The position numbers and the translations under genes are program-made. The notes beneath the pieces are model-generated. The model made no database searches and was not told where the DNA came from. It was given only the letters and a program-made list of their open reading frames with translations. Below, in pieces: positions 26,973 through 35,190 of a stretch of 64,000 nucleotides of DNA (its first letter is position 1; each line of letters begins with the position of its first letter). The DNA is from Firm-13 sp037143795 (GTDB lineage Bacteria; Bacillota; Clostridia; Saccharofermentanales; Saccharofermentanaceae): contig JBAWXZ010000003.1 of the NCBI GenBank assembly GCA_037143795.1, positions 124,001 to 188,000 of the forward strand, in the 5' to 3' direction.

Positions 26973-27205
26973 AAGCTGACCCGTTTATCGTGTTCATCGA
27001 TCTCTTTTTGAAGGAGGGTCTTTTCAAAGAGCTTTTTGACTTCGAGCAGCTCGTAGGATAATTTATTAAAGCCAAAACCGAGTATGATTAGGAATATAGT
27101 TATCAGATGACAACTATTTGCATGTATTCTTATGACGCGAATCCGGCGGCACGAATTCTGTGATGCGGATTTGGCGGCACAAATTCCGATGAAGGGTGAT
27201 TCAAT
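26973..27205 (-). pseudogene. Possible start-less coding remnant on minus strand
   Basis: A minus-strand frame ending with TGA near 26968-26970 stays open back through about 27200. It encodes a hydrophobic stretch LITIFLIILGFGF followed by a charged amphipathic tail with KKLFEKTLLQKEIDEHDKR. The composition looks protein-like, but I find no ATG, GTG or TTG with a ribosome site in frame, and it crosses the tandem 28-bp repeat. It may be a decayed small membrane protein or chance. Confidence 0.25.
27134..27187 (+). repeat. Two tandem 26-bp repeats, period 28
   Basis: Units at 27134-27159 and 27162-27187 share CGGCGGCAC/TGGCGGCAC and A-ATTC with a few changes. They lie just upstream of the flavodoxin-fold gene, in a region that also holds an open but start-less frame on the minus strand. 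Confidence 0.6.
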
Positions 27206-27793
27206 ATGAAGACTTTAATTATTTATACCCATCCCAACCACGAAAGCCTGAGCGGTGCTTTTCTGGAGGCCGTCAAAAGCGGGATTGCCGGAAGTCCATC
27301 CGGGCATGAGGTTGAAGTCCTCGACTTATATGCCGAGAATTTTGATCCCGTGCTGTTTTTCAACGGGGAAATAAGGCGGCGGGATATGAGTACGAACCCG
27401 GATTTTGAAAAATACAGGGAACAAATTCGCCGGGCGGACCGCCTGGTATTTATATATCCGATCTTCTGGGGAAGGCCGCCGGCGATGCTCCTGGGATACT
27501 TTGACCAGGTGTTCGCATCCAATTTTGCTTATAAGTATGTGCCGGGAAAAATATACCCCGAAGGACTTCTGAAAGACAAAAGCGTCGTCTGCATCTCAAC
27601 GATGAAGGGGCCAACGAATTACACACTGCTGACGCTCGGAAATGTCCATAAAATTCTTATGAAGAGAGCGGTATTCCAATTTGTAGGCATTCGAAAAGTG
27701 AAGTTCTTCGAATTCGGTTCGATGGAAAATCCGAAAGGGAACCAGGGGAAGAAACTGGCGAAAGTAAAGAAGTATTTCGAGACACATGGTTAG
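27206..27793 (+). CDS. NAD(P)H dehydrogenase (quinone) / flavodoxin-like fold
   Basis: 195 residues of the NQO1/KefF-type flavodoxin-like family. The N-terminus KTLIIYTHPNHESLSGAF is the flavin phosphate-binding start, and PIFWGRPPAMLLGYFDQVF is the conserved core loop. Predicted two-electron reduction of quinones or similar compounds with NAD(P)H and FMN or FAD. AAGGGTGA precedes the ATG. No clear operon partner. Confidence 0.85.
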   Translation: MKTLIIYTHPNHESLSGAFLEAVKSGIAGSPSGHEVEVLDLYAENFDPVLFFNGEIRRRDMSTNPDFEKYREQIRRADRLVFIYPIFWGRPPAMLLGYFDQVFASNFAYKYVPGKIYPEGLLKDKSVVCISTMKGPTNYTLLTLGNVHKILMKRAVFQFVGIRKVKFFEFGSMENPKGNQGKKLAKVKKYFETHG

Positions 27794-27866
27794 CCATTGG
27801 GCTGCATATGAGTGTACCAAATGCAGCCTTTTCAATATCAGAGTCGGAAAAGCTAATCATCCAATC

Positions 27867-28460
27867 CTAATCATTTAATCCCAGTCCTTCGAGAATTTGC
27901 GGCATGGATTTTTCCACCCTTGACTCACGTGTTTTGGACTGCTTGGGCGCAGAAAAATAAAGGATGTATGCCCTTTGGCATCCCGGAGTCAATGCTTGAA
28001 AAGCCGTTTTAAAAGCAGGGAATTCATCGAATTTAGCTTGGAGTTCATCCGGAATTATGAATTCCGTATTTTTTTTGAAGGGCACTTCCAAACCGGATTT
28101 TTCAACTTCGATGGCCTCATTGATATATTCCTTCAGGATGGGTTCCAATTTCATTATTTGCTGAACGCTGGTGAACCGGATTTGCCGCCCTGCCTGTACA
28201 TTCTCAGTCTGCTGAACAAGAATACCCTGTGTATCATGCAGCAGGGCACCTTTGACAAAAAGAACCGCACAGTATTCTTTAAATACATGTATTAACAGGA
28301 TGTTGTTCTTCTCAAATGTGTAACAGGGGACACCCCACTTCAATTCTTCGGTCAGCGGGCAGTCAAGGACAATCATTCTCAATTCCCCAATCTCTTCCCG
28401 CCACTTCTGGTCCTTATTAAAATAATAATCAACGGTAGGATTCGTGCTGCTATTTGCCAT
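27867..28460 (-). CDS. YdeI/OmpD-associated family protein (DUF1801-like)
   Basis: 197 residues. The N-terminal part has the DUF1801 pattern (LDCPLTEELKWGVPCYTF; HVFKEYCAVLFVKGALL). The C-terminal part has the YdeI/OmdA pattern ending in RAYILYFSAPKQSKTRESRVEK. Small cytosolic protein of unknown role. ATG 28460 is chosen for AAGGGGTG upstream; the frame to 28502 has no ribosome site. Confidence 0.82.
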   Translation of the reverse strand: MANSSTNPTVDYYFNKDQKWREEIGELRMIVLDCPLTEELKWGVPCYTFEKNNILLIHVFKEYCAVLFVKGALLHDTQGILVQQTENVQAGRQIRFTSVQQIMKLEPILKEYINEAIEVEKSGLEVPFKKNTEFIIPDELQAKFDEFPAFKTAFQALTPGCQRAYILYFSAPKQSKTRESRVEKSMPQILEGLGLND

Positions 28461-28829
28461 ATAAAACACCCCTTTTCCATTTTTTGATTTACTGAAGGAC
28501 ATTAATGAACATTCTTTATTTCTAATAATGTCATTTTGACTTGCTTCACTGGACTTGTCAAACCCGCAGAGATAATAAAGCCGTATTGGATACCGATGGA
28601 GAATGTGTCCGGTTTTGTCCGATTAAATTGCAGTGACTCCATTTGAGCCGATTGCTGTAAACGGGCGATCGATTTGCCGCGCCCGACGCTTGAAAAAATC
28701 AGTCTTCGGTGCATAATAAATGTAAGATATATTTGCAAAAATTTGATAGCCTGACCGGGTGCCTGCGCATAAATAATGCCATGGAAAATATACCTGAATC
28801 ACAAAAGCAACAGATTAGGAGGAACTCAC
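28461..28829. other. Gene-free stretch between YdeI-like and Fic genes
   Basis: 369 bp between divergent genes. A TTGACA hexamer on the minus strand (28561-28556) could be a -35 box for the YdeI-like gene, but its -10 is poor. A TAGGAGG ribosome site for the Fic gene is at 28816-28822. An open minus-strand frame (28502-28738) shows no family signal. Nothing else recognised. Confidence 0.4.
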
Positions 28830-29795
28830 ATGAGAACTTTTGATTATGATTCTTTTGAGACGGCTCCCATCCCCGGTGAGGTCAGGCTGTATCTGGCTTT
28901 GATTAAGGAGTATAAAGGCAAACTTCAGGACTTATATTTACGGAAGCCTGATACGCTTAACAAAATGATTCATTTTGCAAGGCAAAGAGGGGCGGGTTCG
29001 TCGAATCGCCTTGAGGGAATTGCCACATCCGATAAACGTCTGGCCGCTCTGCTGGACGGGGAGGTCAAGCCTGTCAACAGAGCAGAAAAAGAGATTCTCG
29101 GCTACAAATACTGTCTGGATTTGATCCGGAAGAATCATGTCACTGCCACGATTACCCCCGGGTACATTATGATGCTGCACGAGAGTCTGTACCGGTATTG
29201 CCCGTCTCCTGAAAGCGGCCGCTTTATAACACCCGAATCCCTTGTGAAGGCGGATGGCGAAGAGGCCTGGAACCCGGAATGTTCGGAGAGTGCGGTACAT
29301 GAGGATGAAGTAATCCGGCAGGAAGACCTCCCGGATGCGGAAATGATGAATTCGGATCAGGCTGACCCGCATTATGGGAACCCGGACCGCGTCAGGACAG
29401 TTCATTTTGTTCCCGTGACTGCCCGGGATAAAGAGCAGGCGATGCGTGACTTGTGTAATGCGTACAATCGCGCGATGGCGAAAAACAATGTGAGCTCCCT
29501 TATCCTGGGTATGCAGTTCGTTCTGGATTTCCTGTGTATTTCGCCTTTTAAAGAAGGCAACGGACGGATGAGCCGCCTGTTAATGCTGCTCATTCTTTAC
29601 CAGAACGATTACAAGGCGGGCAAGTGCATCAGCCTCGAAACAATGATAGAAAAGACCAGGAAAGGTTACTGTGAATCACTGCACTCCAGCACGCAGAACT
29701 GGCAGGAGGGAACGAACAACCCGTGGCCGTTTATCAGCTATATGCTGGGCATTATCCTGGCTGCTTATCGTGAACTTGAGAACCGTTTTGTGTGA
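28830..29795 (+). CDS. Fic family protein with altered active-site motif
   Basis: 321 residues. Canonical Fic AMP-transferases have H-P-F-x-D/E-G-N-G-R-x-x-R. Here the motif reads S238-PFKEGNGRMSR249, so the catalytic base His is Ser while the phosphate-binding GNGR is intact. An inhibitory-helix motif S58-NRL-E62-G63 is present near the N-terminus, as in class II Fic proteins. Without the His, normal AMPylation should be impaired; it could be a binding-only or otherwise altered enzyme. TAGGAGG seven bases before ATG 28830 sets the start. No antitoxin-like neighbour is seen. Confidence 0.85.
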   Translation: MRTFDYDSFETAPIPGEVRLYLALIKEYKGKLQDLYLRKPDTLNKMIHFARQRGAGSSNRLEGIATSDKRLAALLDGEVKPVNRAEKEILGYKYCLDLIRKNHVTATITPGYIMMLHESLYRYCPSPESGRFITPESLVKADGEEAWNPECSESAVHEDEVIRQEDLPDAEMMNSDQADPHYGNPDRVRTVHFVPVTARDKEQAMRDLCNAYNRAMAKNNVSSLILGMQFVLDFLCISPFKEGNGRMSRLLMLLILYQNDYKAGKCISLETMIEKTRKGYCESLHSSTQNWQEGTNNPWPFISYMLGIILAAYRELENRFV

Positions 29796-29977
29796 TCATA
29801 TTTCTGTCGTATATATATTGAATTATTACAGTCAAAATGCTATCATAAATTATTCTTCGTGATAATATGGTAATCAATGAGTCGTTACTCTTTGATTAAA
29901 GATTTATGGGTGTATTTTACCGTTTGCTATTATGCTTCAGTCCTTTAACTGAGCTGGATGTCGGGGAGGCGCTAACC

Positions 29978-30796
29978 GTGGAAATAATCACGCTTGTGGA
30001 GAATACGTCAGTATCAGAGATGTATAAAGCCAGGCACGGGCTGTCATTCTACATAGAAACCAGACTGCATAAGATACTTTTTGATCTGGGTCCCAACGAA
30101 TTGTTTCTGGAAAATGCCGGAAGAATGGGTGTTAATATTGCCGATGTGGATACGGTTGTTATTTCCCATGGGCACAGTGATCACGGCGGCGGACTCGAAT
30201 TGTTTCTTGAGAAGAACAAAAAGGCCAGGATATATATCCGTGAAAACGGTTTCCGGCCGCATTCGCTCAGGTTTATGTTCATGAATTTTTCTGTCGGGCT
30301 CGATAAAAAACTTGAGTCAAACGACAGGATCATCTTTACAGGGGAAGATCTTGTGATTGATGATGAGCTTGAAATATTTGCCGGTGTGAGCGGAACCGAG
30401 ATGTTATCCAGATCCAATAGAATGCTTTACGAGAAAATCGACGGAAGATATGTACGTGATCCGTTTTTACATGAACAGAACCTGATTATTTCGGAAGGTG
30501 ATAATAAGGTCCTGATTGCCGGCTGCGCCCATAACGGAATTATTAATATTGTGAATAAGGGGCAGGAGATTACCGGAAGCACGCTTACCCATGCGATTTC
30601 CGGCATGCATATGTTGAATCCCCTTACCGCAAAATCGGCAAGCGAATATGTGGACAGGCTCGGGGTCCGCCTGATGAATTACAGGATTCAGTACTATACC
30701 TGCCACTGTACCGGACTTCGGAGCTATCAGATGCTGCACCGTGTTATGGGCGAACAGATCCAATATACCGCGACTGGAAATGTGATGGAGATATAG
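29978..30796 (+). CDS. MBL fold metallo-hydrolase
   Basis: 272 residues with the metallo-beta-lactamase motif SHGHSDHGGG (H-x-H-x-D-H) and a later Cys/His pair in LIAGCAHNGIINI. The length and pattern match the group annotated as 7,8-dihydropterin-6-yl-methyl-4-aminobenzene-phosphate synthase-like hydrolases. Start is GTG 29978 with GGGGAGG eight bases upstream; the longer frame from 29906 lacks a site. Substrate unknown. Confidence 0.82.
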   Translation: MEIITLVENTSVSEMYKARHGLSFYIETRLHKILFDLGPNELFLENAGRMGVNIADVDTVVISHGHSDHGGGLELFLEKNKKARIYIRENGFRPHSLRFMFMNFSVGLDKKLESNDRIIFTGEDLVIDDELEIFAGVSGTEMLSRSNRMLYEKIDGRYVRDPFLHEQNLIISEGDNKVLIAGCAHNGIINIVNKGQEITGSTLTHAISGMHMLNPLTAKSASEYVDRLGVRLMNYRIQYYTCHCTGLRSYQMLHRVMGEQIQYTATGNVMEI

Positions 30797-30891
30797 CTAT
30801 ACCGGAGGAGCAGACACTGCCGGAAGCGCGGATATCGCAGGGAGAGTGGAGACTTCCGGATATATGCAAAGCAGACAATCAGAGGGACGAT

Positions 30892-30933
30892 AATGGGCTG
30901 TATTATGGAAGATCTTCCATAATACAGCCCATT
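30892..30933. terminator. 42-bp perfect palindrome between convergent genes
   Basis: A fully symmetric palindrome with no spacer: the left half begins AATGGGCTGTATTATGGAAG and the centre is AGATCT (30910-30915). It can form a 19-20 bp RNA stem in either strand and lies between the MBL gene and the acyl-CoA synthetase gene, so it is probably a bidirectional terminator. Confidence 0.75.
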
Positions 30934-30984
30934 TGGATTTTCATAATCCGGACCCTGCCCGGTAAATACTGTACAGGTAATATA

Positions 30985-33219
30985 TCAGTTCTTTCTTTCC
31001 ATCCAATACTGCACAAAAGTATCCAGGCTTCGAATCGCAGCAGGTATATTCGCGTAGACGGGAACACCATGCTCCTCAAGATAGGCGACCAGATGCTGGT
31101 AATGATTTCCCGAGTTGACTGAAAAGACGATGGGCTTCGATGTTTTTCTGGCTATTTCGGCTAAAAGCACAACAAAAGCATCCGGTTCGAGATAATCATT
31201 TTCCATTGTCTTGAGATTTTCAATGTGCGGGACTACCGCAATAAAGAGACAATCGACATTTTCATCATTTATCAGAGCCTCGACGAAATTGGCGAACATT
31301 ACATCATTGGTCATCGGTGTTACATCGAGGAAGGATGTGTTTATATCAACAAGTCCGTGGGTATTGAGCTCACTGATCCTTTCCTGCGTGCGGGCTGACA
31401 GGGTGGTCTGTTCGAGGTATTTCAGCGTATCGGCGCCCATTGTTGCATCAAGGCCGGCGTTTACCACTCCCGCTACCCGTTTGCCGGATACGGTCTTATT
31501 GCTCAGCATGGCAAAGGCCTTGGTATAGTTGTAGAAATCATCGAGCTCTTCGGTCAATACGCATTTGGACTGTTCACAGGCTGCCTTAAAAATATCGTAG
31601 CTTCCGGACATGGAGGCTGTGTGGGAAGCGGCGGCCTTCGCGCCCGCTTCGGTGCGGCCGGATTTGTATACGATGATGGCCTTTTTGCTTGTGCTTGCGA
31701 GGTGGAAAAACTGCCTGCCTTCTCCGGGACTGATTCCTTCGATATATAGCGCCATGACATCAATATTGGGATCTTTTTCGAAATACGCCATGAGATCGGG
31801 GATGCTCACGTCTGCTTTGTTGCCGAAACTGACAATCGTCCGGACAATACGTGAATGCTGTGCCCGTTCGACGATCGTGATACCCATAGCGCCGCTTTGT
31901 GTGAATAATGCCGTGTTGCTGCTGTCCGAAAATGGAATCTGCAGGCGGCTCTCATCAATGAAGAGCGTATTCACTCCCGGGCTTACAGCATCCGGTGCCA
32001 TAAAAACGCCCATGCAGTTCGGTCCGATCAGTCGGACACCTTCCCTGCGGTTTGCGGTTGACTGCAGAAATTCGGAATAGTTGACCTCGGGCGGGATTCC
32101 GGAGATGAGGATTACAGCTTTGTTCTCGGGTACGGTGCTTAAGAATTTAAGTGTGTTTTTGGCCGGAGCGGCATAAACAACCAGATCATAAGGCTCCGGT
32201 ATTTCGGAAAGGCCCGTATATAACGGATAGGTAGAATCACCGATTTTGGCAGTACCGCCTTTGGGATTCACGCAGTATAAGTCGGTACGTCCCATATCCG
32301 TGAAAAGGGTGACAATAATTTTGGCAAGGGAGTATTTTTCCTCGGAAGAGGATACACCGAGGATCGCGATTCCGTGCGGCTTGAAAAATGAATCCAGATT
32401 GGCCGTATTGGCGCGGGTAATGAACTGCAAGTTATTTTTCGATTCATCAAATTCAGCATATCCGTCAATTGCCAGGAATCTGCCGTCCTCGGAAAAAACC
32501 AATGGATTGATATCCATTACTTTAAGATGAAAAAGCGGGGCCCTGTCAGTCATAAAGGAGTAGTGGTGCCCGAGAAAGCTGATTGCAGAAAGCGCGGATG
32601 CCAACTTGTCGACATAATCGGGATGACCCGTCTCCTCGTATTTGTGACGGATCTTCAGGGTGTGCGTGATTTTGCTGGCTTCATCATAGGAGATCGGTGC
32701 CAGGAAAAGATTCGGGTCATCATAATATTTGGCAAAAAACTCTGCATCATCGCCGCCTTTAGTCAGAGTGACGACAGCGCCGAAAGCGGAATCCTCCTTG
32801 AACCCGATCATGATTTCATTGCCGATCGCCTGTGTGAATTTGACGAATTCAATGATCAGAAACCCGTCGATCCTCGGTTTTTCATCATCGGCGAAATGGG
32901 AAAGAACTTCTTCCTTCATGCTGGTCAGGACGAATTTGACAAAAAGCGGATCAAGATTCGAGACTTTCTTCACACCGCCGTAACGCTGATTATGAGCCAT
33001 ATCCCTCGATACTGTCTTTAGGATAAGGGAAGGGGAAGAGAATTTGGCGATAAGGTCGCCGGTCAGCTCGTTGATTTCCCTGATGTAAATACAATGGGGA
33101 ACATCAACTCCGACGCTGGAAAGAATTCCATACACTTCATGTTCGTAGAGAGTACTCCGGCCATCTTCGAAAGCATGTAATAAAATACTGTCAATTTCCC
33201 GGAAAGCTTCGGAATTCAT
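30985..33219 (-). CDS. ADP-forming acyl-CoA/acetate-CoA ligase, ATP-grasp domain first
   Basis: 744 residues. The N-terminal ~260 residues form an ATP-grasp (beta-subunit-like) domain with the GGVKKV segment. The CoA-binding Rossmann domain follows (HGIAILGVSSSEEKYSLAK), then succinyl-CoA-ligase-like domains with IGPNCMGVF and the catalytic phospho-His motif AAASHTASMSG. The reaction would be acyl-CoA + ADP + Pi to acid + ATP + CoA, giving substrate-level ATP in fermenters. Domain order beta-alpha is swapped relative to the alpha-beta fusion of many bacteria. ATG 33219 has GGAGGTG upstream. Acyl substrate unknown. Confidence 0.85.
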   Translation of the reverse strand: MNSEAFREIDSILLHAFEDGRSTLYEHEVYGILSSVGVDVPHCIYIREINELTGDLIAKFSSPSLILKTVSRDMAHNQRYGGVKKVSNLDPLFVKFVLTSMKEEVLSHFADDEKPRIDGFLIIEFVKFTQAIGNEIMIGFKEDSAFGAVVTLTKGGDDAEFFAKYYDDPNLFLAPISYDEASKITHTLKIRHKYEETGHPDYVDKLASALSAISFLGHHYSFMTDRAPLFHLKVMDINPLVFSEDGRFLAIDGYAEFDESKNNLQFITRANTANLDSFFKPHGIAILGVSSSEEKYSLAKIIVTLFTDMGRTDLYCVNPKGGTAKIGDSTYPLYTGLSEIPEPYDLVVYAAPAKNTLKFLSTVPENKAVILISGIPPEVNYSEFLQSTANRREGVRLIGPNCMGVFMAPDAVSPGVNTLFIDESRLQIPFSDSSNTALFTQSGAMGITIVERAQHSRIVRTIVSFGNKADVSIPDLMAYFEKDPNIDVMALYIEGISPGEGRQFFHLASTSKKAIIVYKSGRTEAGAKAAASHTASMSGSYDIFKAACEQSKCVLTEELDDFYNYTKAFAMLSNKTVSGKRVAGVVNAGLDATMGADTLKYLEQTTLSARTQERISELNTHGLVDINTSFLDVTPMTNDVMFANFVEALINDENVDCLFIAVVPHIENLKTMENDYLEPDAFVVLLAEIARKTSKPIVFSVNSGNHYQHLVAYLEEHGVPVYANIPAAIRSLDTFVQYWMERKN

Positions 33220-33328
33220 ATTTGCACCTCCATAAAGTAGGCGGATTGAATACATATTATCATGTTTCCATGCTCCGCTGTGATAAAATGATCACTACAA
33301 ATACATACAACGCAGGGGGCTTAAAAGG

Positions 33329-34498
33329 ATGGAATTTAATAAGGACAACATTCGCAAAATCATGATCATAATTGTGGTGACCCTGCTATTGTATTTCGGA
33401 CTGTTAAATCTGGATGTGGTGAGAGAATATTTTGGAATATTCACCAAAATCATGACACCGTTTATCGCAGGCGCCAGCCTCGCATTCATCCTCAACGTTC
33501 CGATGCGCTGGATAGAAAAATCAATTGCCGGCTTGTTTGCCAGAAGAAAGAAGGCGAAAAAGCCTGTTTCGAAGGGTCTCCTGCGTATCAGCAGCCTGCT
33601 GATTACGCTTATTCTGTTTATTGGAGTTATTGTCGCGATTGTATTCCTGGTTGTTCCGGAGCTTGGCCGCTCAATTTCTATGATTATCGACAAATATCCG
33701 GCGTTTTCAGTCCGCGCCCAGCAGGCAGTTACGGATCTTACTCTGAAGTATCCGGCCATTAAGAACTATATCTTAAGCTACAACATCAATTGGGATACGA
33801 TTGGGCAGACTATCCTTGATTTCACGAAAACGGCCGGAGGCAGCGTCCTTGCCTCCACGATCGGAGTAGCAACTTCCATTGTCGGCATTATTTTCAACTC
33901 GATTATAGCCTTTGTTTTTGCTGTCAATATTCTGCTTCAGAAGGAAAAACTGGGCGTGCAGTCCAAAAGGCTTTTCTATGCCTTCCTTCCGGAAACGGCT
34001 GCAGACAAGACGCTGTATGTCTGTACCCTGTCGAGCAATACATTTGCACGGTTTTTATCAGGACAAGGCCGCGAATCCCTGATTCTTGGGAGCATGTTCC
34101 TCCTTACGATGAGTATTTTCAAATTTCCCTACGCATTGCTGATCAGTATATTGATCGCCGTCCTCGCACTGATCCCGATGTTCGGCGCATTTATCGGCTG
34201 TTGTTTCGGTGTGTTTTTCATACTGATTGTCGATCCGGTCAAAGCACTCTGGTTTCTGCTGCTTTTTGTCATTCTGCAGCAGATCGAGGGTAATATCATT
34301 TACCCGAGGGTGGTAGGCGGATCCATCGGCCTGCCGTCGATATGGGTACTTGTGGCAGTTACCGTGGGCGGCAGCTTATACGGAGTAGTCGGGATGCTGG
34401 TATTTATTCCAATGGCCTCCGTGATCTATGTACTTATTCATGAAATCGTAAGTAAACGGCTGAGCGAAAAGGTGATAAGGGAAGATAAAATTGAGTAA
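33329..34498 (+). CDS. AI-2E family transporter
   Basis: 389 residues with about eight membrane helices of the PF01594 family (YdiK/YhhT-like). Marks include ILIAVLALIPMFGAFIGC and the C-terminal IEGNIIYPRVVGGSIGLP. Members export small molecules or exchange ions; few are proven autoinducer-2 exporters. AGGGGG lies nine bases before ATG 33329. The stop codon TAA (34496-34498) is the first part of the outer arm of a large hairpin. Confidence 0.85.
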   Translation: MEFNKDNIRKIMIIIVVTLLLYFGLLNLDVVREYFGIFTKIMTPFIAGASLAFILNVPMRWIEKSIAGLFARRKKAKKPVSKGLLRISSLLITLILFIGVIVAIVFLVVPELGRSISMIIDKYPAFSVRAQQAVTDLTLKYPAIKNYILSYNINWDTIGQTILDFTKTAGGSVLASTIGVATSIVGIIFNSIIAFVFAVNILLQKEKLGVQSKRLFYAFLPETAADKTLYVCTLSSNTFARFLSGQGRESLILGSMFLLTMSIFKFPYALLISILIAVLALIPMFGAFIGCCFGVFFILIVDPVKALWFLLLFVILQQIEGNIIYPRVVGGSIGLPSIWVLVAVTVGGSLYGVVGMLVFIPMASVIYVLIHEIVSKRLSEKVIREDKIE

Positions 34499-34575
34499 GT
34501 GCGTGTGTGTTTTTCGCTCGAGCAGTCCTCGGACCTTCGGTCCTGCGGAATCTACTCAAAACACACACGCACTTA
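34496..34575. repeat. Compound hairpin 1 overlapping the AI-2E stop codon
   Basis: Outer arms TAAGTGCGTGTGTGTTTT (34496-34513) and its exact complement AAAACACACACGCACTTA (34558-34575) enclose a 44-nt core. The core has TCGCTCG, a GGACC-TTC-GGTCC hairpin, then TGCGGAATCTACTC. The outer arm begins with the stop codon of the transporter gene. Probably ends its transcription. Confidence 0.75.
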
Positions 34576-34659
34576 CCTGATAGGCGTCCTGCGGACGCTA
34601 AGGAAGATTAGAATGTCCTCGGACCTCCGGTCCTGCGGAATCTATCATACACACTATTT

Positions 34660-34697
34660 CCCCCTGAGCGCCCTGCGGACGCCAGGGGTATTTTTTT
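34660..34697 (+). terminator. Intrinsic terminator with core B as its loop
   Basis: CCCCTG / CAGGGG outer arms (about 34661-34666 and 34683-34688) enclose GCGCCCTGCGGACGC, followed by TATTTTTTTATTT. The repeat core forms the upper part of a standard terminator stem. Confidence 0.65.
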
Positions 34698-34708
34698 ATT
34701 TGTGTCAC

Positions 34709-34744
34709 CTTTTACCCAGACGTCCTTTGGGTGTTAAGTAAAAG
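34709..34744. repeat. Hairpin with diverged core B
   Basis: CTTTTAC (34709-34715) and GTAAAAG (34738-34744) enclose GACGTCCTTTGGGTGT, a decayed relative of core B. Again a unique outer stem surrounds a shared tip. Confidence 0.5.
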
Positions 34745-34813
34745 TCGGGTTTTTGAGAGGAAGCGATGATGCTATTTGAGTAGATTCCCTAGCGTCCGTA
34801 GGACGCCTAACCG

Positions 34814-34900
34814 GTAAGCAATGATGCTTTCCGAGTAGATTCCGCAGGATTGCAAAGCAATCCGAGGACCTGACCGAGCGAGAAAAGCATCATTGTTTAC
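34814..34900. repeat. Compound hairpin 2 (core A inverted)
   Basis: Outer arms GTAAGCAATGATGCTTT (34814-34830) and AAAGCATCATTGTTTAC (34884-34900) pair over 17 bp with one G-U. They enclose core A in inverted orientation, with the inner hairpin changed to GGATTGC-AAA-GCAATCC. The outer stem is unrelated to that of compound hairpin 1, while the core is shared. Confidence 0.7.
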
Positions 34901-34984
34901 CCCGCGTGGTATAATAGAGGGACGAAGAACGAAATGCAAACATTGTTTTCCTGGAAAACAAGCTCTTTGGAAGGATGTTTATTT

Positions 34985-35131
34985 ATGTTATGGACGATCG
35001 CAGTTATTCTCTTGATTTTGTGGCTATTAGGACTTATTACATCAACGGGCGGTGGGTTTATCCATATTCTTATCGTAATTGCCGTCATAGTGGTTGTGGT
35101 AAATCTCCTGAAAGGCAGAAGAAAATCATAA
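34985..35131 (+). CDS. Lmo0937-family small membrane protein
   Basis: 48 residues: two hydrophobic segments split by STGGGFIH, ending in LLKGRRKS. This matches the lmo0937/DUF5670 family of small stress-related membrane proteins. ATG 34985 has AAGGATG upstream; the longer frame from 34934 has none. It comes directly before a CsbD gene, another stress protein, and after a promoter (TATAAT 34910-34915). Confidence 0.78.
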   Translation: MLWTIAVILLILWLLGLITSTGGGFIHILIVIAVIVVVVNLLKGRRKS

Positions 35132-35190
35132 CAGTTCATCAACCTAAGGAACAAAACAAAACAGGCAGATAATCTGCCGGAGGTAATATT

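Larger units (their letters stand above)
34499..34984. other. Gene-free hairpin array
   Basis: 486 bp without a credible gene. From 34496 to 34905 it is packed with nested hairpins built from two related cores. Core A (about 30 bp, containing CCTCGGA and TCCTGCGGAATCTA) occurs at 34525-34554, 34615-34644 and inverted at 34836-34869. Core B (about 18 bp, GCGTCCTGCGGACGC-like) occurs at 34583-34600, 34666-34683 and inverted at 34791-34808. A 28-bp direct repeat is at 34761-34788 and 34816-34843. TATAAT at 34910-34915 then starts the next transcript. Confidence 0.75.

Noticed and set aside
28502..28738. 78-residue frame on the minus strand as a gene
   Set aside because: No ribosome site, no family signal, and it lies in the promoter interval between two divergent genes.
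34499..34905. CRISPR-like repeat array
   Set aside because: Spacing is irregular, units occur in both orientations and there are no unique spacers of constant length or cas genes.
34892..34915. SigB-type promoter before the lmo0937/CsbD genes
   Set aside because: GTTT and GGTAT are present but the spacing is about 9 nt, not 13-15; only the TATAAT box is convincing.
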